Shown here one piece after another: positions 9,201-18,831 of a DNA stretch of 64,000 nucleotides. The translations under genes were made by a program, and so were the position numbers. Source of the DNA: Phlebotomus papatasi. Taxonomy: Eukaryota > Arthropoda > Insecta > Diptera > Psychodidae. The stretch lies in contig NC_077224.1 of NCBI RefSeq assembly GCF_024763615.1, positions 75,402,712-75,466,711 of the forward strand, read 5' to 3'. Within the stretch, counting starts at the first letter, position 1, and every line of letters starts with the position of its first letter. The notes beneath the pieces are model-generated. The model was not told the DNA's origin. It saw nothing but the letters and a program-made list of their open reading frames with translations, and did no database searches.

Positions 9201-11959
9201 CGGTCGGAGAAAAATCAAATTTTGTCAGTAAAAAGTCAAATTTGGCCAGTAATTTTTTTTTAAATCAGTAAAATGTGAAATTTAATCAGTGAATAATAAT
9301 TTAGTCAATGTAAAACTAAAAGGAAATCAATAAAAGTTAAAACTTTGCATATCCTAATAAAAAGTATTGCATATTTCGTATTGCGGAAACTTCGTATTTT
9401 AGTACATTTCCTATTTTACCATTTCGTATTTCATATTTCGTCTTTCCTAAATTTTGTACAAAAATTAAACAGGTGCTACTCATAACTCTCCAAAGCACAG
9501 AAAATTTCCCTTTGCCTCAACAGGCGATACAAATAACTTCCCGAAGCACAGAAAACTTTATTTTTTACTGACCAAGTTCTTTATTTTTTACTGACCATTT
9601 TTTATATTTTACCGATCAAATTTCATTTTTTACTGATCAATTTTGTTTTTTCACTGACCAAATTTGATTTTCTACTGACCAAATTTGACTTTTTACCGAC
9701 CAAATTTGACTTTTCTCCGATCGAATTTGATTTTTTACTGACCAAATTTGATTTTTTACTGATCAAAATATAGGCTGATAAAATTTGATTTTTTATTGAC
9801 CAGATTCTTTATTTTTTACTGACCATATTTTAATTTTTACTGACGGTATTTTATTTTTTACTGACCGTATTTGATTTTTTACTGACCTAATTTAATTTTT
9901 TACCGATTTTTTAAGTTTTTTACTGACCATTTTTAATATTTTACTGACCATATTTAATTTTTAACTGACCACATTTGATTTTTTACTGACCAAATTTAAT
10001 TTTTTTACTGACCAAAAAGTCGCAGCCAAAAATCATCTGATAATTGCTAAAATTTAGATAACGACTTGTCTCCACTTCGCCATTTCATCCTTTCTTAAAC
10101 TAGATAAAATTTCTATTGGATAAAACAGCTTTAAAAAATATTTAAAAATGCATTCTTGTTAAAATAGATAAAAATAGTCTGCCACACCAAATACACACCA
10201 AACCAATCACAACAATCATGGTTATTGCATTTGTCGATTTCCTGGTTAGGGCAGAATCACATTGATAGTCAAATTCTCACCGTCACCGTCAAAGCCTCAC
10301 CGTATTTCGTTAATTTTCACATTTTCTTTACAATTCTTACGGAAATTCTCAATTACCGTATTACCTTATCTCATACTCGGTGACACTATGTGAAAATAAT
10401 ATAAGAAAACTGAAGAAATAAAACGAAAATGTGATAAACGTTGAGCAAAAAAAAAACTGTACGAAAAATTGTAGCTAAAAAATCTTACAGTTTTTTTTGC
10501 TCACCGTTTGTCACATTTTTATTTTATTTATTCAATTTTCTTATATTATTTTCACCTAGTGCCACTGAGTATGAGATAAGGTAATACGGTAATTGAAAAT
10601 TTGAGTAAGAATTGCTATGAAAATGCGTAAATCAAAGAAATACGGCGAGCATTTTACTGTTAATGTGATTCTGCCCTTAATCATAAATTTAAACATAGTA
10701 AAAACGAATTATCTCGTACACCATTTTGTTTAACTCCGAAACACTTTTCTTCCTTTTAAGCAGTGAGACAAAATTATCTTTATAAAATATATTAACCAAT
10801 AACTAATCGAAAACTTATCTGGTTACGCTCGTGAAATACCTTAGGTTTCATTGCACCGTTTTCAAGTAATTAAATCTTTAAATTAGTTAACCCGGCCAGT
10901 TGGTTTACGCCAGTAACCGAAGTTTAGATACAAGACTTAATGCAACAAGTAAAATCGTAACCAACTTTTTCATTCATTTTAGCTGGTGGCTATCCACATC
11001 AACCGGGTTATGGTCAGCCTGGCTATGGTCAGCCTGGCTATGGCCAACCTGGATACGGTCAACCCGGTTATGGTCAACCTGGATATGGTCAATCTGGCTA
11101 TCCTCAGCAAGGCTATCCCGGTCAACCTGGCCAACCTGTTGTAAATAACTACTATGGAAACCAAGGATCATCCGGTAGTTCAGGATGGCAAACGGCAGCT
11201 TTAGCTGGGGTTGGTGGTCTTGCTCTGTACGGTGCACTCAAACCTAGTGAACACAACACCATCGTCATCAATAATGGAACACAAGCTCCTGCTCCTGCTG
11301 CTCCGGGTGAAGCTCCGGCAAATGGAACAGTTCCAGCAGCTCCTGTTAACGGAGCTCCACCAGTAAATGTGTCTGATCCAGCCTACACGGCTCCTTTGGC
11401 ACCTTATCCAGGAGGAATCGATTGTACTCCCTATTGGAATCAGATGAATCAGATGAACCAGATGAATCAGATGAATCAAACGAATCAGATGAATCAGAAC
11501 TCGACGTCAACGTCTACGTCAATGTCCACTGCAGCTCCTACTACAACTGGCGAAATGTCGACAACTGAGGGAGTCACAGCCACAACAGAAGTGGTAAATT
11601 GTACGGGGGACAACTGCACAACGACAACTGTTGCCACAGAACTTCCAACAACAACTCCAGTTCCTCTGGCTATTCCTCCAGAGTGCATGTATCCTCAGCA
11701 GCATCAGATGGTCAATGGTGCTCCTATTCCTCCATGGACGGCAACCTACAATCCTCAAGCTCCTGGACAGCCTCCTTACCAAGCTCCCGCAGATCCATAT
11801 AATCATCCCCCGCCCCCAGCTTCGTCATTCCAGAACCAACCTATCCAAACACAGCAAACCCAACAATCCCAACCTGTTAGTTCATCAGTGTCTAAGACTT
11901 TCTCTAGCGCTCTCATAACCACAGTCACAATTTTTGCTGGTATACTCATCCAAATATAA
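2671..11959 (+). CDS. Secreted, putatively GPI-anchored PrP/Shadoo-like low-complexity glycoprotein (two exons)
   Basis: CDS join(2671..3292,10983..11959), 532 codons. The donor CAG|GTAAGC and acceptor TTCATTTTAG|CT preserve the frame (phase 1). ATG 2671 is chosen because anything upstream lies in the acceptor of a 5' UTR intron; ATG 2683 is an alternative. In order the protein has: a signal peptide (residues about 10-31); a basic Ser/Arg-rich stretch (32-55); a Q/P/S-rich region with four PPPY motifs; GYGQP repeats (from about 215); an Ala/Gly-rich hydrophobic segment (276-293); a GE/AP-rich region with NGT, NVS, NST and NCT sequons; an MNQ repeat; a Thr/Ser-rich mucin-like stretch; and a hydrophobic C-terminus ending at the stop, as in GPI signals. 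Four Cys are seen in exon 2. The order resembles vertebrate PrP/Shadoo, but homology is not shown. The family is not recognised with certainty and the function is unknown. Confidence 0.85.
3293..3806. other. Start of the 7.7-kb intron of gene 1
   Basis: The intron (3293-10982) begins with GTAAGCAG and ends with a pyrimidine-rich CATTTTAG. This first part is AT-rich unique sequence with nothing recognised. The rest of the intron is mostly the mobile elements listed separately. Confidence 0.6.
3807..4061. mobile_element. Small MITE with CACTGAG termini
   Basis: Begins CACTGAGTGAGAGAAA and ends TTTTTTTCTCAGTG, a 7-bp perfect and longer imperfect terminal inverted repeat. The inside is rich in repeated GTAAAATTTAC-like words. 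The target duplication is unclear (TT on both sides). Confidence 0.4.
4306..5273. mobile_element. TIR element with internal GGAACAAA/TTTGTTCC repeats
   Basis: The ends are ACACGGTAAAAAATTT and its imperfect inverse (AAAGTTTTTACCGT). Inside, about three tandem units of roughly 118 bp (4320-4560) each carry TTTGTTCCAA, then TAGCTCGTC and CACGGACACC. A further related unit at 4860-4940 is in the same orientation. GGAACAAA and its inverse recur many times up to 5225. Open frames of 100-167 codons here look like chance products of the repeats. Confidence 0.55.
5274..6002. other. AT-rich intronic sequence, nothing recognised
   Basis: Unique-looking AT-rich DNA inside the gene 1 intron, without coding signals or clear repeats. 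Confidence 0.4.
6003..6242 (-). mobile_element. tRNA-derived SINE
   Basis: On the minus strand the element starts with a tRNA-like head: GGCACTCAATGG, an A box TGGTTCTAGTGG and a B box GAGTTCGAATCCCC. It continues into a body (CCAGTGAGCTTCACTGCACT) and a tail (GGATGTTCCGAACTCCCCTT). Copies at 41258-42415 and 43525-43757 share all three parts, and 48993-49068 carries only the head. It is not a functional tRNA gene, because no complete cloverleaf closes. Confidence 0.75.
6360..6490. mobile_element. MITE family Y copy
   Basis: The left end GCCCTAGACACACTTACGAC and the right end, with CTCTCGGCTAATCC and GGTCTGTCAAGGCC, form an imperfect palindrome. It is nearly identical to the copy at 8551. Confidence 0.6.
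6495..6730. mobile_element. Dispersed repeat family X
   Basis: Runs from CGGTCTTCAGATTAGGG and CAGTTCTCGAAGGTC to GAGCAGTTAGTCC and GGCTAAGTCTTAGGTCT. The same ends occur in opposite or same orientation at 18832-19860, 32668-32872 and 43112-43275. Inside is a TTAATAATCCAATCC site, which in the 19-kb copy carries a TTAA-flanked insertion. Confidence 0.55.
6731..8471. other. Intronic AT-rich DNA with one short repeat
   Basis: No gene was seen; open frames at 7694-8103 lack coding character. The stretch 6735-6825 (GATCAACCGTTCTGATCG, AGTGAACAGTGAATGGCAGA) resembles 54095-54215, so it is part of a low-copy repeat. Confidence 0.4.
8474..8826. mobile_element. MITE family Z (GGGGAAAGTACTCTC ends), with nested family Y copy
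   Basis: Starts GGGGAAAGTACTCTCCCTTC and ends with the inverse (GAGAGAGTACTTTCCCC), flanked by TA on both sides (8472-8473, 8827-8828). A family Y element at 8551-8690 sits in the middle and interrupts the palindrome, so Z is the older insertion. A neighbour of the same family starts at 8882. Confidence 0.75.
8882..9093. mobile_element. MITE family Z copy, 3' end lost
   Basis: The left end GGGGAAAGTACTCTCCTTTC follows TA 8880-8881. The right half runs to GAAGGGAGAGTAC, where the expected TTTCCCCTA is missing. The break coincides with the target duplication of the foldback element at 9103. Confidence 0.65.
9103..10027. mobile_element. Foldback element with minisatellite arms (TTTTTACTGACCAAATTTGA unit)
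   Basis: The 925-bp element starts GGCAAAATCTTTTTGGTCAG and ends CTGACCAAAAAGTCGCAGCC, which are inverted relative to each other. The left arm (to about 9340) is a run of GGTCAGTAAAAAATCAAATTT-like units of 20-22 bp. The right arm (about 9555-10020) is a longer run of the reverse complement. A perfect 9-bp direct repeat AAAAATCAT flanks it (9094-9102, 10028-10036). This is the classic foldback plan and has no coding capacity. Confidence 0.75.
10248..10677. mobile_element. 430-bp near-palindromic MITE
   Basis: AGGGCAGAATCACATTGATA at the left is matched by the inverse TTAATGTGATTCTGCCCT at the right. Most of the element folds back on itself through words such as ATTACCGTATTACCTTATCT and its inverse, around a central AAAAAAACTGTA / TACAGTTTTTTTT. 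The target duplication is not clear. Confidence 0.7.
10983..11959 (+). CDS. Gene 1 coding exon 2: GYGQP repeats, hydrophobic core, sequons, C-terminal anchor signal
   Basis: Encodes the split codon plus 324 codons and TAA. It begins AGGYPHQP and then five GYGQP units and one GYGQS. The segment W276-L293 contains AALAGVGGLALYGAL. There follow NGT/NVS/NCT sequons, an MNQ tandem (9-bp DNA unit, 11443-11499), a Thr/Ser-rich stretch, Pro/Tyr-rich sequence (QPPYQAP), and finally TFSSALITTVTIFAGILIQI at the stop. The hydrophobic end with no cytosolic tail fits GPI attachment at a Ser just upstream; a C-terminal membrane anchor is the alternative. Confidence 0.85.
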
Positions 11960-12285
11960 TCCAAGGAAGCAGTAAACTCAAATACAAAGAGTCTGAATTC
12001 ATCCAAAGGCCCACACGTGATCCAAAATTTGATCTGAAATTTATTAAAGTGTCTTATCTTGGAATTACTAAATTTGCCACTGCAAGGTGAAGGCACTGTG
12101 AGTGACTTAGTGTACACTTTAAAAAGAGCTGTTAAACTTTTATGAGAAGTACAGAATTTAGTTTATAGATATTTGTGAAAACTACTTTTTTTTTTTAAAA
12201 AGCTGTGCAAAAACTGTATTTGACATGTATATTATATGATTGTCTCAAAATATTCAAGTATCTGAGTGAATAAAAACAGCCTTTC
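11960..12285 (+). terminator. 3' UTR and poly(A) signal of gene 1
   Basis: An AATAAA hexamer lies at 12269-12274, 310 bp after the stop codon, followed by a T-rich region. It is the only canonical signal close downstream of the gene. Confidence 0.65.
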
Positions 12286-12855
12286 CAACAATTTTATAAA
12301 AATTTTATTTAACAAATTTGTTATTCTGAAACGGTGATGAACGGTTATCTTCCACAAGTCGGGTACTCTGAAGGTTTTTCGACGATTAGCAAAATCTCAG
12401 GTTTCCATAAAATCTGAAAAACTCAATATTATTTTCTTTGACGAATGGGCTCATTAGACAATTATCTTCACTTACACGTGGCATAATATTTGCATAAGAT
12501 ATATTTTATGGGAAAACCATCGAACTCTGCAAATTGCGTGAAGCTGGAAAAGGCCTTAGAAGTGCGTTGAATTGCGCAATTTCTTTTAACCACTCATGCG
12601 AGAGACACATTCAGTTTGTAAAAAAAACAACTTCCTCATTTTTTTTTTGGTCAAGCTGTATAGTTTTGCATTGAAATTTAAATTTTGATGTTTATTCAAT
12701 ATGAAAAATAAAATTAATTTACCAAAAATAATATATTACGAATTCTAAAATTAGCTAAAGATGCGGTGGTTATTATATGATGCAGTACTCCATTAGAAAA
12801 TCTGACACTTCTTCATAAATTCTTCGTAGATCTATTCCATTATTAACAAATTAAG
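12286..12855. other. Intergenic AT-rich DNA, nothing recognised
   Basis: No open frame or repeat of note between the end of gene 1 and the next inverted-repeat element. Confidence 0.4.
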
Positions 12856-13359
12856 TATATATCGCTCCTTGGAAACTACAAGGGGCCAACTAATTTTCGG
12901 CCATTTTCAGGAGGCAGCATGAAAGATTCAACTTTGTGTAAATAAGTATCTCAATTTAATGACTGAACAAAAACAATTTATTTATTTTCTATTTGTATAA
13001 GCACTAATATAAACATCGAAACTTTTATATTTTTACCTTTCAAAATAAGTTTTTTAATGAGTTAGTCCCTTGTAGTTCTAAATAATGTGCAAATTTTCCT
13101 GAAATTAGAATGACAAGGGATCAACTTGCTTGAGTTAGTCCCCTGTTACACAAAAATTTGAACGATGAATATATTTTGCGCCCCTTTACTTCAAACAAAA
13201 TTATACAAGTAATCAAAGCGATTAAAATTTTGAAAAACTTTTCTAATAACGAAAATTAATTACGTATATCATATGAAAATTTATTAAATTGTCTTTCTAA
13301 GTGCATTAGAATCTCAAAATTGCAAAAAGTGAGTTGTAATTTCCAAGGAGCGATATATA
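12856..13359. mobile_element. TIR element with TATATATCGCTCCTTGG ends
   Basis: The left end TATATATCGCTCCTTGGAAA is inverted at the right (TTTCCAAGGAGCGATATATA). The interior repeats GAGTTAGTCCC(T)TGT and its relatives several times. It is about 504 bp and non-coding. The TA-rich flanks hide the target duplication. Confidence 0.6.
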
Positions 13360-13627
13360 AGAAAAAATAAATTCGATTCAATACTTATTTTACCTCAAAA
13401 TGAGAAAAGATTTCAAGTTGGAGAATTCTTGGTACTTAAGTTCACTGAAAACAGTGTGGAATGGAACAATCGATATAAACTGGACTTTAATTCAAAATTT
13501 AGTTACAAACATAATTTCTTAATGCAAACTTAAAGGAAGTGTTCAGAAACAAAACGATACCGTAGATAAGGAGAATTTGATTTCCGAGTGTGACATTATC
13601 CCATTGCTTTTGGTAAGTTTTTCTTTA

Positions 13628-13822
13628 GGGGAAACTGGGGCACCACCATACACAGGGTAGCACCAAACACTAATTTTTATTTCTAAACTACTTGGACTAT
13701 CTCGACCATTTCTTCTGTGGACAAGCATACCTATAATGCCTATAAATTTCTATAACTCTTGTCTTCTCAAGTCGAAAATCCAAATAAAAAATCGTAGTGT
13801 TTGGTGGTGCCCCAGTTTCCCC
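13628..13822. mobile_element. GGGGAAACTGGGGCACC MITE
   Basis: Starts GGGGAAACTGGGGCACCACC and ends with the inverse (GGTGGTGCCCCAGTTTCCCC), flanked by TA. It contains TAGCACCAAACACTAATTTT, shared with the copy at 51045-51257. Confidence 0.75.
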
Positions 13823-14672
13823 TAATTCTTGATCCTAAGGATGATCTTCAGCGAACCGATCTATAATGTCCGATTAATGGAAGTGCTTACTAATTCTTGT
13901 TTTATGGCGTCAACACACTGGAAGCAATTTTCGTAAAAAATTGCCTTTCAAAAAATTGACGATTCTACCTTTAATGATAGGGGATATTTTCTTTATTTTT
14001 TTTTATTTAAAAATATTGCTTGTGTAGAGACCATTTTAGAATTAAAGTAAAGCTTGAACAGCAGAGTGTTATAGAATGCTTATATCCCAATTATGACCCT
14101 ATTTGCAGTCATATCAATAGCAGCACATATATCAATTTAATTACTTTTCTAAGTTATTTTTTAAAACTTAGTATCACCTCGTATTCTTAAAATCTAAAGT
14201 TTATCTAAACTTCCAAAATTGAAATAATAGTATAACTACTTTTTGGATCTCATATTACGAGCCCAGAGATGAAAAGATGATTAAAGATTAAAGGTATCTC
14301 CTTATGGTCTATAAGAATCTCTCTTCACATTAATATTCTTTTTTTTACTAAGGTCCTCTCCTACCCATGGAAAAAATAATTTAGAAAACACATAGATGAT
14401 ACAGGTTTATTAAAATTTTATAATGTAATTGAGAGGTATTCTATTTAGGCAGACATTTCAGTTCGCCATCCCGGTTTTTAATTCGTTATTAAAGGTATGT
14501 ATGACAAAATCCTCCAATAAGCAATTTCCGTAGTAAAAATCAGTAATTTTCGTAGTCTATATCCATCATTATTGTACAAAAACTATTAATTTAAGTAATT
14601 CTAATCTTAAAAAGTTTATGTTAAAATTAAATTAATTTAACACTGTAACTCTGCATAGGCATTTTGAGGCTA

Positions 14673-14886
14673 GGGAAAAGCGCGCTACCTTCGGACGACT
14701 GAAACTTCGGACAATTCAATTTTTTTTCTCCATGTTCCATATGGATTTCACCTATAGCTATTTTATTAAAATTTATTCGACAACCTATTGAAATATAATA
14801 ATATAATTGGCCACAGGCATTTACAACGCATTGAAAAAAATGATTTGTGTAAAGCATAAATCGTCCTAAGGTAGCGCGCTTTTTCC
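14673..14886. mobile_element. TA-flanked MITE with GCGCGCTACCTT ends
   Basis: GGGAAAAGCGCGCTACCTTC at the left pairs with AAGGTAGCGCGCTTTTTCC at the right, flanked by TA (14671-14672, 14887-14888). It is 214 bp and non-coding. Confidence 0.7.
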
Positions 14887-15178
14887 TATATGCTTTTTTT
14901 GTATACTTTCAAAACAAAATCTTTAATGGATCATTATTATGAATTTTTTTTTGGATTTTTTTTCATGTAAAAGAAAAATAAATGAATTTCATTTAAATAT
15001 AGTGAAAAAACTAAAAAGCGATTTATCCATCAGACTTTTGAGTATTAAAACAGTATTTCGTCAAGTCTTAATCGATCGAAGTTTTTTTTTAACCAAATGA
15101 ATCGTTAATAATAGGGAACTTCGTATTCTTTCAAAAGAGCCATATTAATAGTAAGTAAACTAAATAGTATTTTATGTA

Positions 15179-15778
15179 GGGGAGACTGGGGCAAAAACTT
15201 GTCAAAACGCATATTTAATTCTTTTACGAGCTCTATGAGAAAACTTAAACGTTTTATAATGAGTATATTCTTATAGGAAATTTACTGCTCTACAACATTG
15301 CAGAAGACTATTTTCCTCTATCTCGAAAGAAATGTGACTTTCGAATCATTTTCTAAAAGTCGATTTTGTTTAGATTCTTAAAATTGTTGGGGCAAATTTT
15401 GTCAGTCTTCGGATAATTTGTGACGTTTTACTGTAACAAACGTTAAAAATATCAAATAGACATATTTTTTTAGGAAACTTATTCCTCTACAACTTTGTCG
15501 CAGATAATTTTTCCCAGTCTCAACGAGAAATTAATGTGCTTAAATTGATCTAATCAGTATTGATATTTTCTGTAAGCCAAATATGCCAAAAATAGGGCTC
15601 AAAATTTCATTATTGTTTTATTTTACATAATCCTTCATCGAATCCCTTGAATCTTTGTAAGTTTAAGAAGTTTCATGAAGGCTATCTATAATAAAAATTT
15701 CAAGCCTAAGTCTATTTTATTTTAGAAAATAGTGAATATTGAACTGTTCGTGTTGACAAATTTTGCCCCAGTCTCCCC
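15179..15778. mobile_element. 600-bp GGGGAGACTGGGGCA TIR element
   Basis: The ends GGGGAGACTGGGGCAAAAAC and TTTTGCCCCAGTCTCCCC are inverted, with TA on both sides. The interior contains two diverged copies of TAGGAAATTTACTGCTCTAC, suggesting internal duplication. Its ends match those of 23652-24559 and 62721-63595. Confidence 0.75.
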
Positions 15779-15823
15779 TACTTCCACTTATTGTTTTTCT
15801 GATGATTTTTGAATAGCCCTTAA

Positions 15824-15915
15824 CCCTCTAAGGACGATAAGGTAAACACAACTTTAGAAGGCCATAGGACAAATTTCATTTTTGGGTCACCGGTGACTCA
15901 ATCGTCCTTAAAGGG
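15824..15915. mobile_element. Short TTAA-flanked MITE (CCCTCTAAGGACGA ends)
   Basis: 92 bp between TTAA 15820-15823 and TTAA 15916-15919. The ends CCCTCTAAGGACGAT and ATCGTCCTTAAAGGG are inverted. It belongs with the 19227-19737 and 43445-43835 elements. TTAA duplication and CCC ends are piggyBac-like features. Confidence 0.65.
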
Positions 15916-15919
15916 TTAA

Positions 15920-18831
15920 TGTAATATTTATAATGTTTATCGAATGTTTTCTTATGTAAAAGTAAAGTTCATTTAAAATATCTTAAAATTATTTTTTGCA
16001 TTGTAAAATTTTACTATTTTTCATGGTATTTATTTGCCTTTCCGTCTTAACAATAAACCCCCACCAATTACCTTTGAAGTTTAACTTTGTACGGTATTAT
16101 TACAATTGTCTTACTTAGGATATAAAATTTAGTAATAACACTGTTCCTTCTGCAAAAATTTGGGAATTACTGAAAATTTCTGTTGAAGCAATTTTCGAGA
16201 TAGAAAATGTAGAATTCGTTTTATAGGGGAGAGCCGGTTTGTTTGAGAGACTTTTCTTTATATTTTGACACTAAGTCATTATTTTTAGCATATAAACTTC
16301 ATTAAAATATTTCATTAACTTCATTAATATTAAAATAATCTAAAAGAAGAGAATATTTCATAGCGATATATGTTGTTTTGATTTTTATTAGCAAAAGCCA
16401 AAGTCTGAAAATAAATTTAAATGTTCTAAATGACCCAGTTTTTTCTACTTCAAGTGTGAAAACTTTTTCTAACATTTACTAAACCTATAAATTTTCTGAG
16501 AATTTTCAAGCCACAAGATTACAGCACAGATGTTTTCATCTTTGCTTCACAATCTTGTCAATTGTTATTTAACCCCTTGAACTTTCACAAAAACAGCTAT
16601 CACGTGCTTGAGATAATTTTTGAATCATTTTCCGAAAATTCTGGGCAAAAAATGCTAATTAGAGTAGTATTGTGATTTCATTTTATTAACATGGAGAGGG
16701 GTCTTTTTCTATAAAATTGGCAGACGACAAAAAGTTGTTAAATATACTCACATTTGCGGAATGAACTTTCAAATTGAACGTAAAGTATATTGTCCGGAAA
16801 AGTGTTAAAATTTTCTGTTGAGCATAGAGAAAGGTTGGTTCGTTGACTTTCGAGACCCAATCTCCAAATTCTGGCTGTGAAATCAATTTTGGATAGGAGG
16901 AGCAATTGAGCATTAATAATCTGTATTTATTTTTTCAATATTTTATTTCATATCTTTTTTCACTTCCAACCAACCAACATAGATTTCGTAACTTATTGAA
17001 TACATAATATTAAATAACATTTTAGAAATATTTACACAAAACAGGGTTTTTTTCTTGTTTTATTGATAAAACTGTAAAATGACTGTGAAATTGAGGGTAA
17101 AACCTGTCTACAAAACTAATTTTTTTATCTGTTAGAGCTTTGGTGATTTTATTTCATCTGCTACATATTTTTTTCAAAGTCATATTCACAGCAAGGCACT
17201 AAAATGTTTTGTGTTTATTTTTTGTGTGAGTTAAAAAAGAAGTATATTTTGCAAATATTAAAAATCTCCACTAAATTCGAGAGATTCCCCAAATACATTC
17301 TCATCATTGTATATTCTTTCACTGGAAATATATCTATATCCAAAAACTCCCAATAAATGCATTTAAGCAATTTCCATCAATCCATTGCAAAAACTAAGAC
17401 AATATTCACTAAAAATAATTGTCTAGGTGTTTGAAAAAATTAGCAGAAGTAACACTTAGAAAAAGAGGAATGAAATTGGTGGGATTTTTATCTAGTTAAA
17501 ACAATTTTCTACGCAAAAAACTCAATGGCCTCAAACTAATTTGTCTTGGTAATCTTATGGAAACTAGTGAATACAATTAAACTCCACCCAAAAGATATTT
17601 TCTATTTCGTTTTCAATAAACATTGAGAAAATTCTTCGCATCTTGTTGGACCCATAAAACCTGGTTTTTCGATTTTTTTCGATATATATAATATAATTCA
17701 TTATTAACTTATTTTTATTAAATCTAAACACACGCACACGTGCATAAATTCATAAATCTTTTTATATAAATATTTTTTTTTATCATTTCTCGATAAATAT
17801 ACAAATCTGTTTCAATAATATATTTTTTAAATATTTTCCTACATATATATTTGATGTATATGTATATCTGATGTCTGCACTTGGTTATTTTTCATCTAGT
17901 ATCATCTATAAAATATATTTGTAAATATAACACTCAATATGAATAAATATTGGAATATTCTACAATTTCACTGCAAATCTTCTTTTGTTGTCTACATTAA
18001 TATCAATCCCTTCAATCACACATTTAAGTAAGTACATTAAAAAAAACCGCCTCCGTATAATATTTATTAGGTTTCTATTAAAATATGTTATTTCTCCAAA
18101 TCCTCCCCCCAAAAAACTGTAAAGAATGCAACATTCTTAATTTATTTTTCTTCAGTTTTTTTTTCTCAATAATTAATATAATTTTTTTCATTTCATTTTT
18201 TATTTTAATTGAAAATAGTCAATTTTTCAATTTTAACCATATCAGGAAATTAGCATAATTGAAAATGATGTCAATGAGATCACTTAATTTATTAATGACT
18301 TAATGTTTTTTGTTAAAATTTTCTATTAAATTTTAGTGTTTTTTTCTATAACAATTTTAATTACAGAACCATATATTTCTTACAAATGGTAAAATGTGTA
18401 AGATTTATATTATCTATTCTTTTGGAAAATATAACGCTTTTGAAGCTTGAGAGTTTTTTTTATTAAATAAAAAATTAACAAAGAAAATAAAACAATCTTG
18501 ATGCTTTCACTTCTTTATATTGTATTTACTTTTTTTTATTAAAAATTCACTTGGAAAATTGACAGAACTTTGGTAAAAATCGTGGTGCAAAAAAATATTT
18601 TAAAAAAAGTTTTAAAATAAGCATTAAAATTCGTTAAAACGTATCAAGAAACGCTGATAATGCAGCCTGACTTCAATAGCGACAACGCATAAATCATATT
18701 CCAGCAGTTGTCTACATTAGTTATATTTACTAGTTCAATCTTTCAAAATTTTCACAGTTTCTTTTTGAAATATTTAAATCCTCGAGAACTGGGCTAAACC
18801 TTTAATCTGAAGAGCGCCATATGCCGTAGAC
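15920..18831. other. Very AT-rich intergenic stretch, no gene seen
   Basis: About 2.9 kb of AT-rich sequence, with long A/T runs at 17650-18550. A GGGGAGAGCCGG element end at 16228 (after TA) has no partner that could be found. Open frames do not exceed 75 codons. Confidence 0.45.

Noticed and set aside
9103..10027. CRISPR-like array of regular short repeats
   Set aside because: The units are contiguous tandem repeats in two orientations with no unique spacers, in a eukaryotic genome.
11201..12117. Overlapping frames on both strands of gene 1 exon 2
   Set aside because: Repetitive codon composition opens alternative frames; they lack starts, splice partners and recognisable domains.
16226..16700. 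Another GGGGA-type element starting TAGGGGAGAGCCGG
   Set aside because: No inverted right end could be found, so it was not called.
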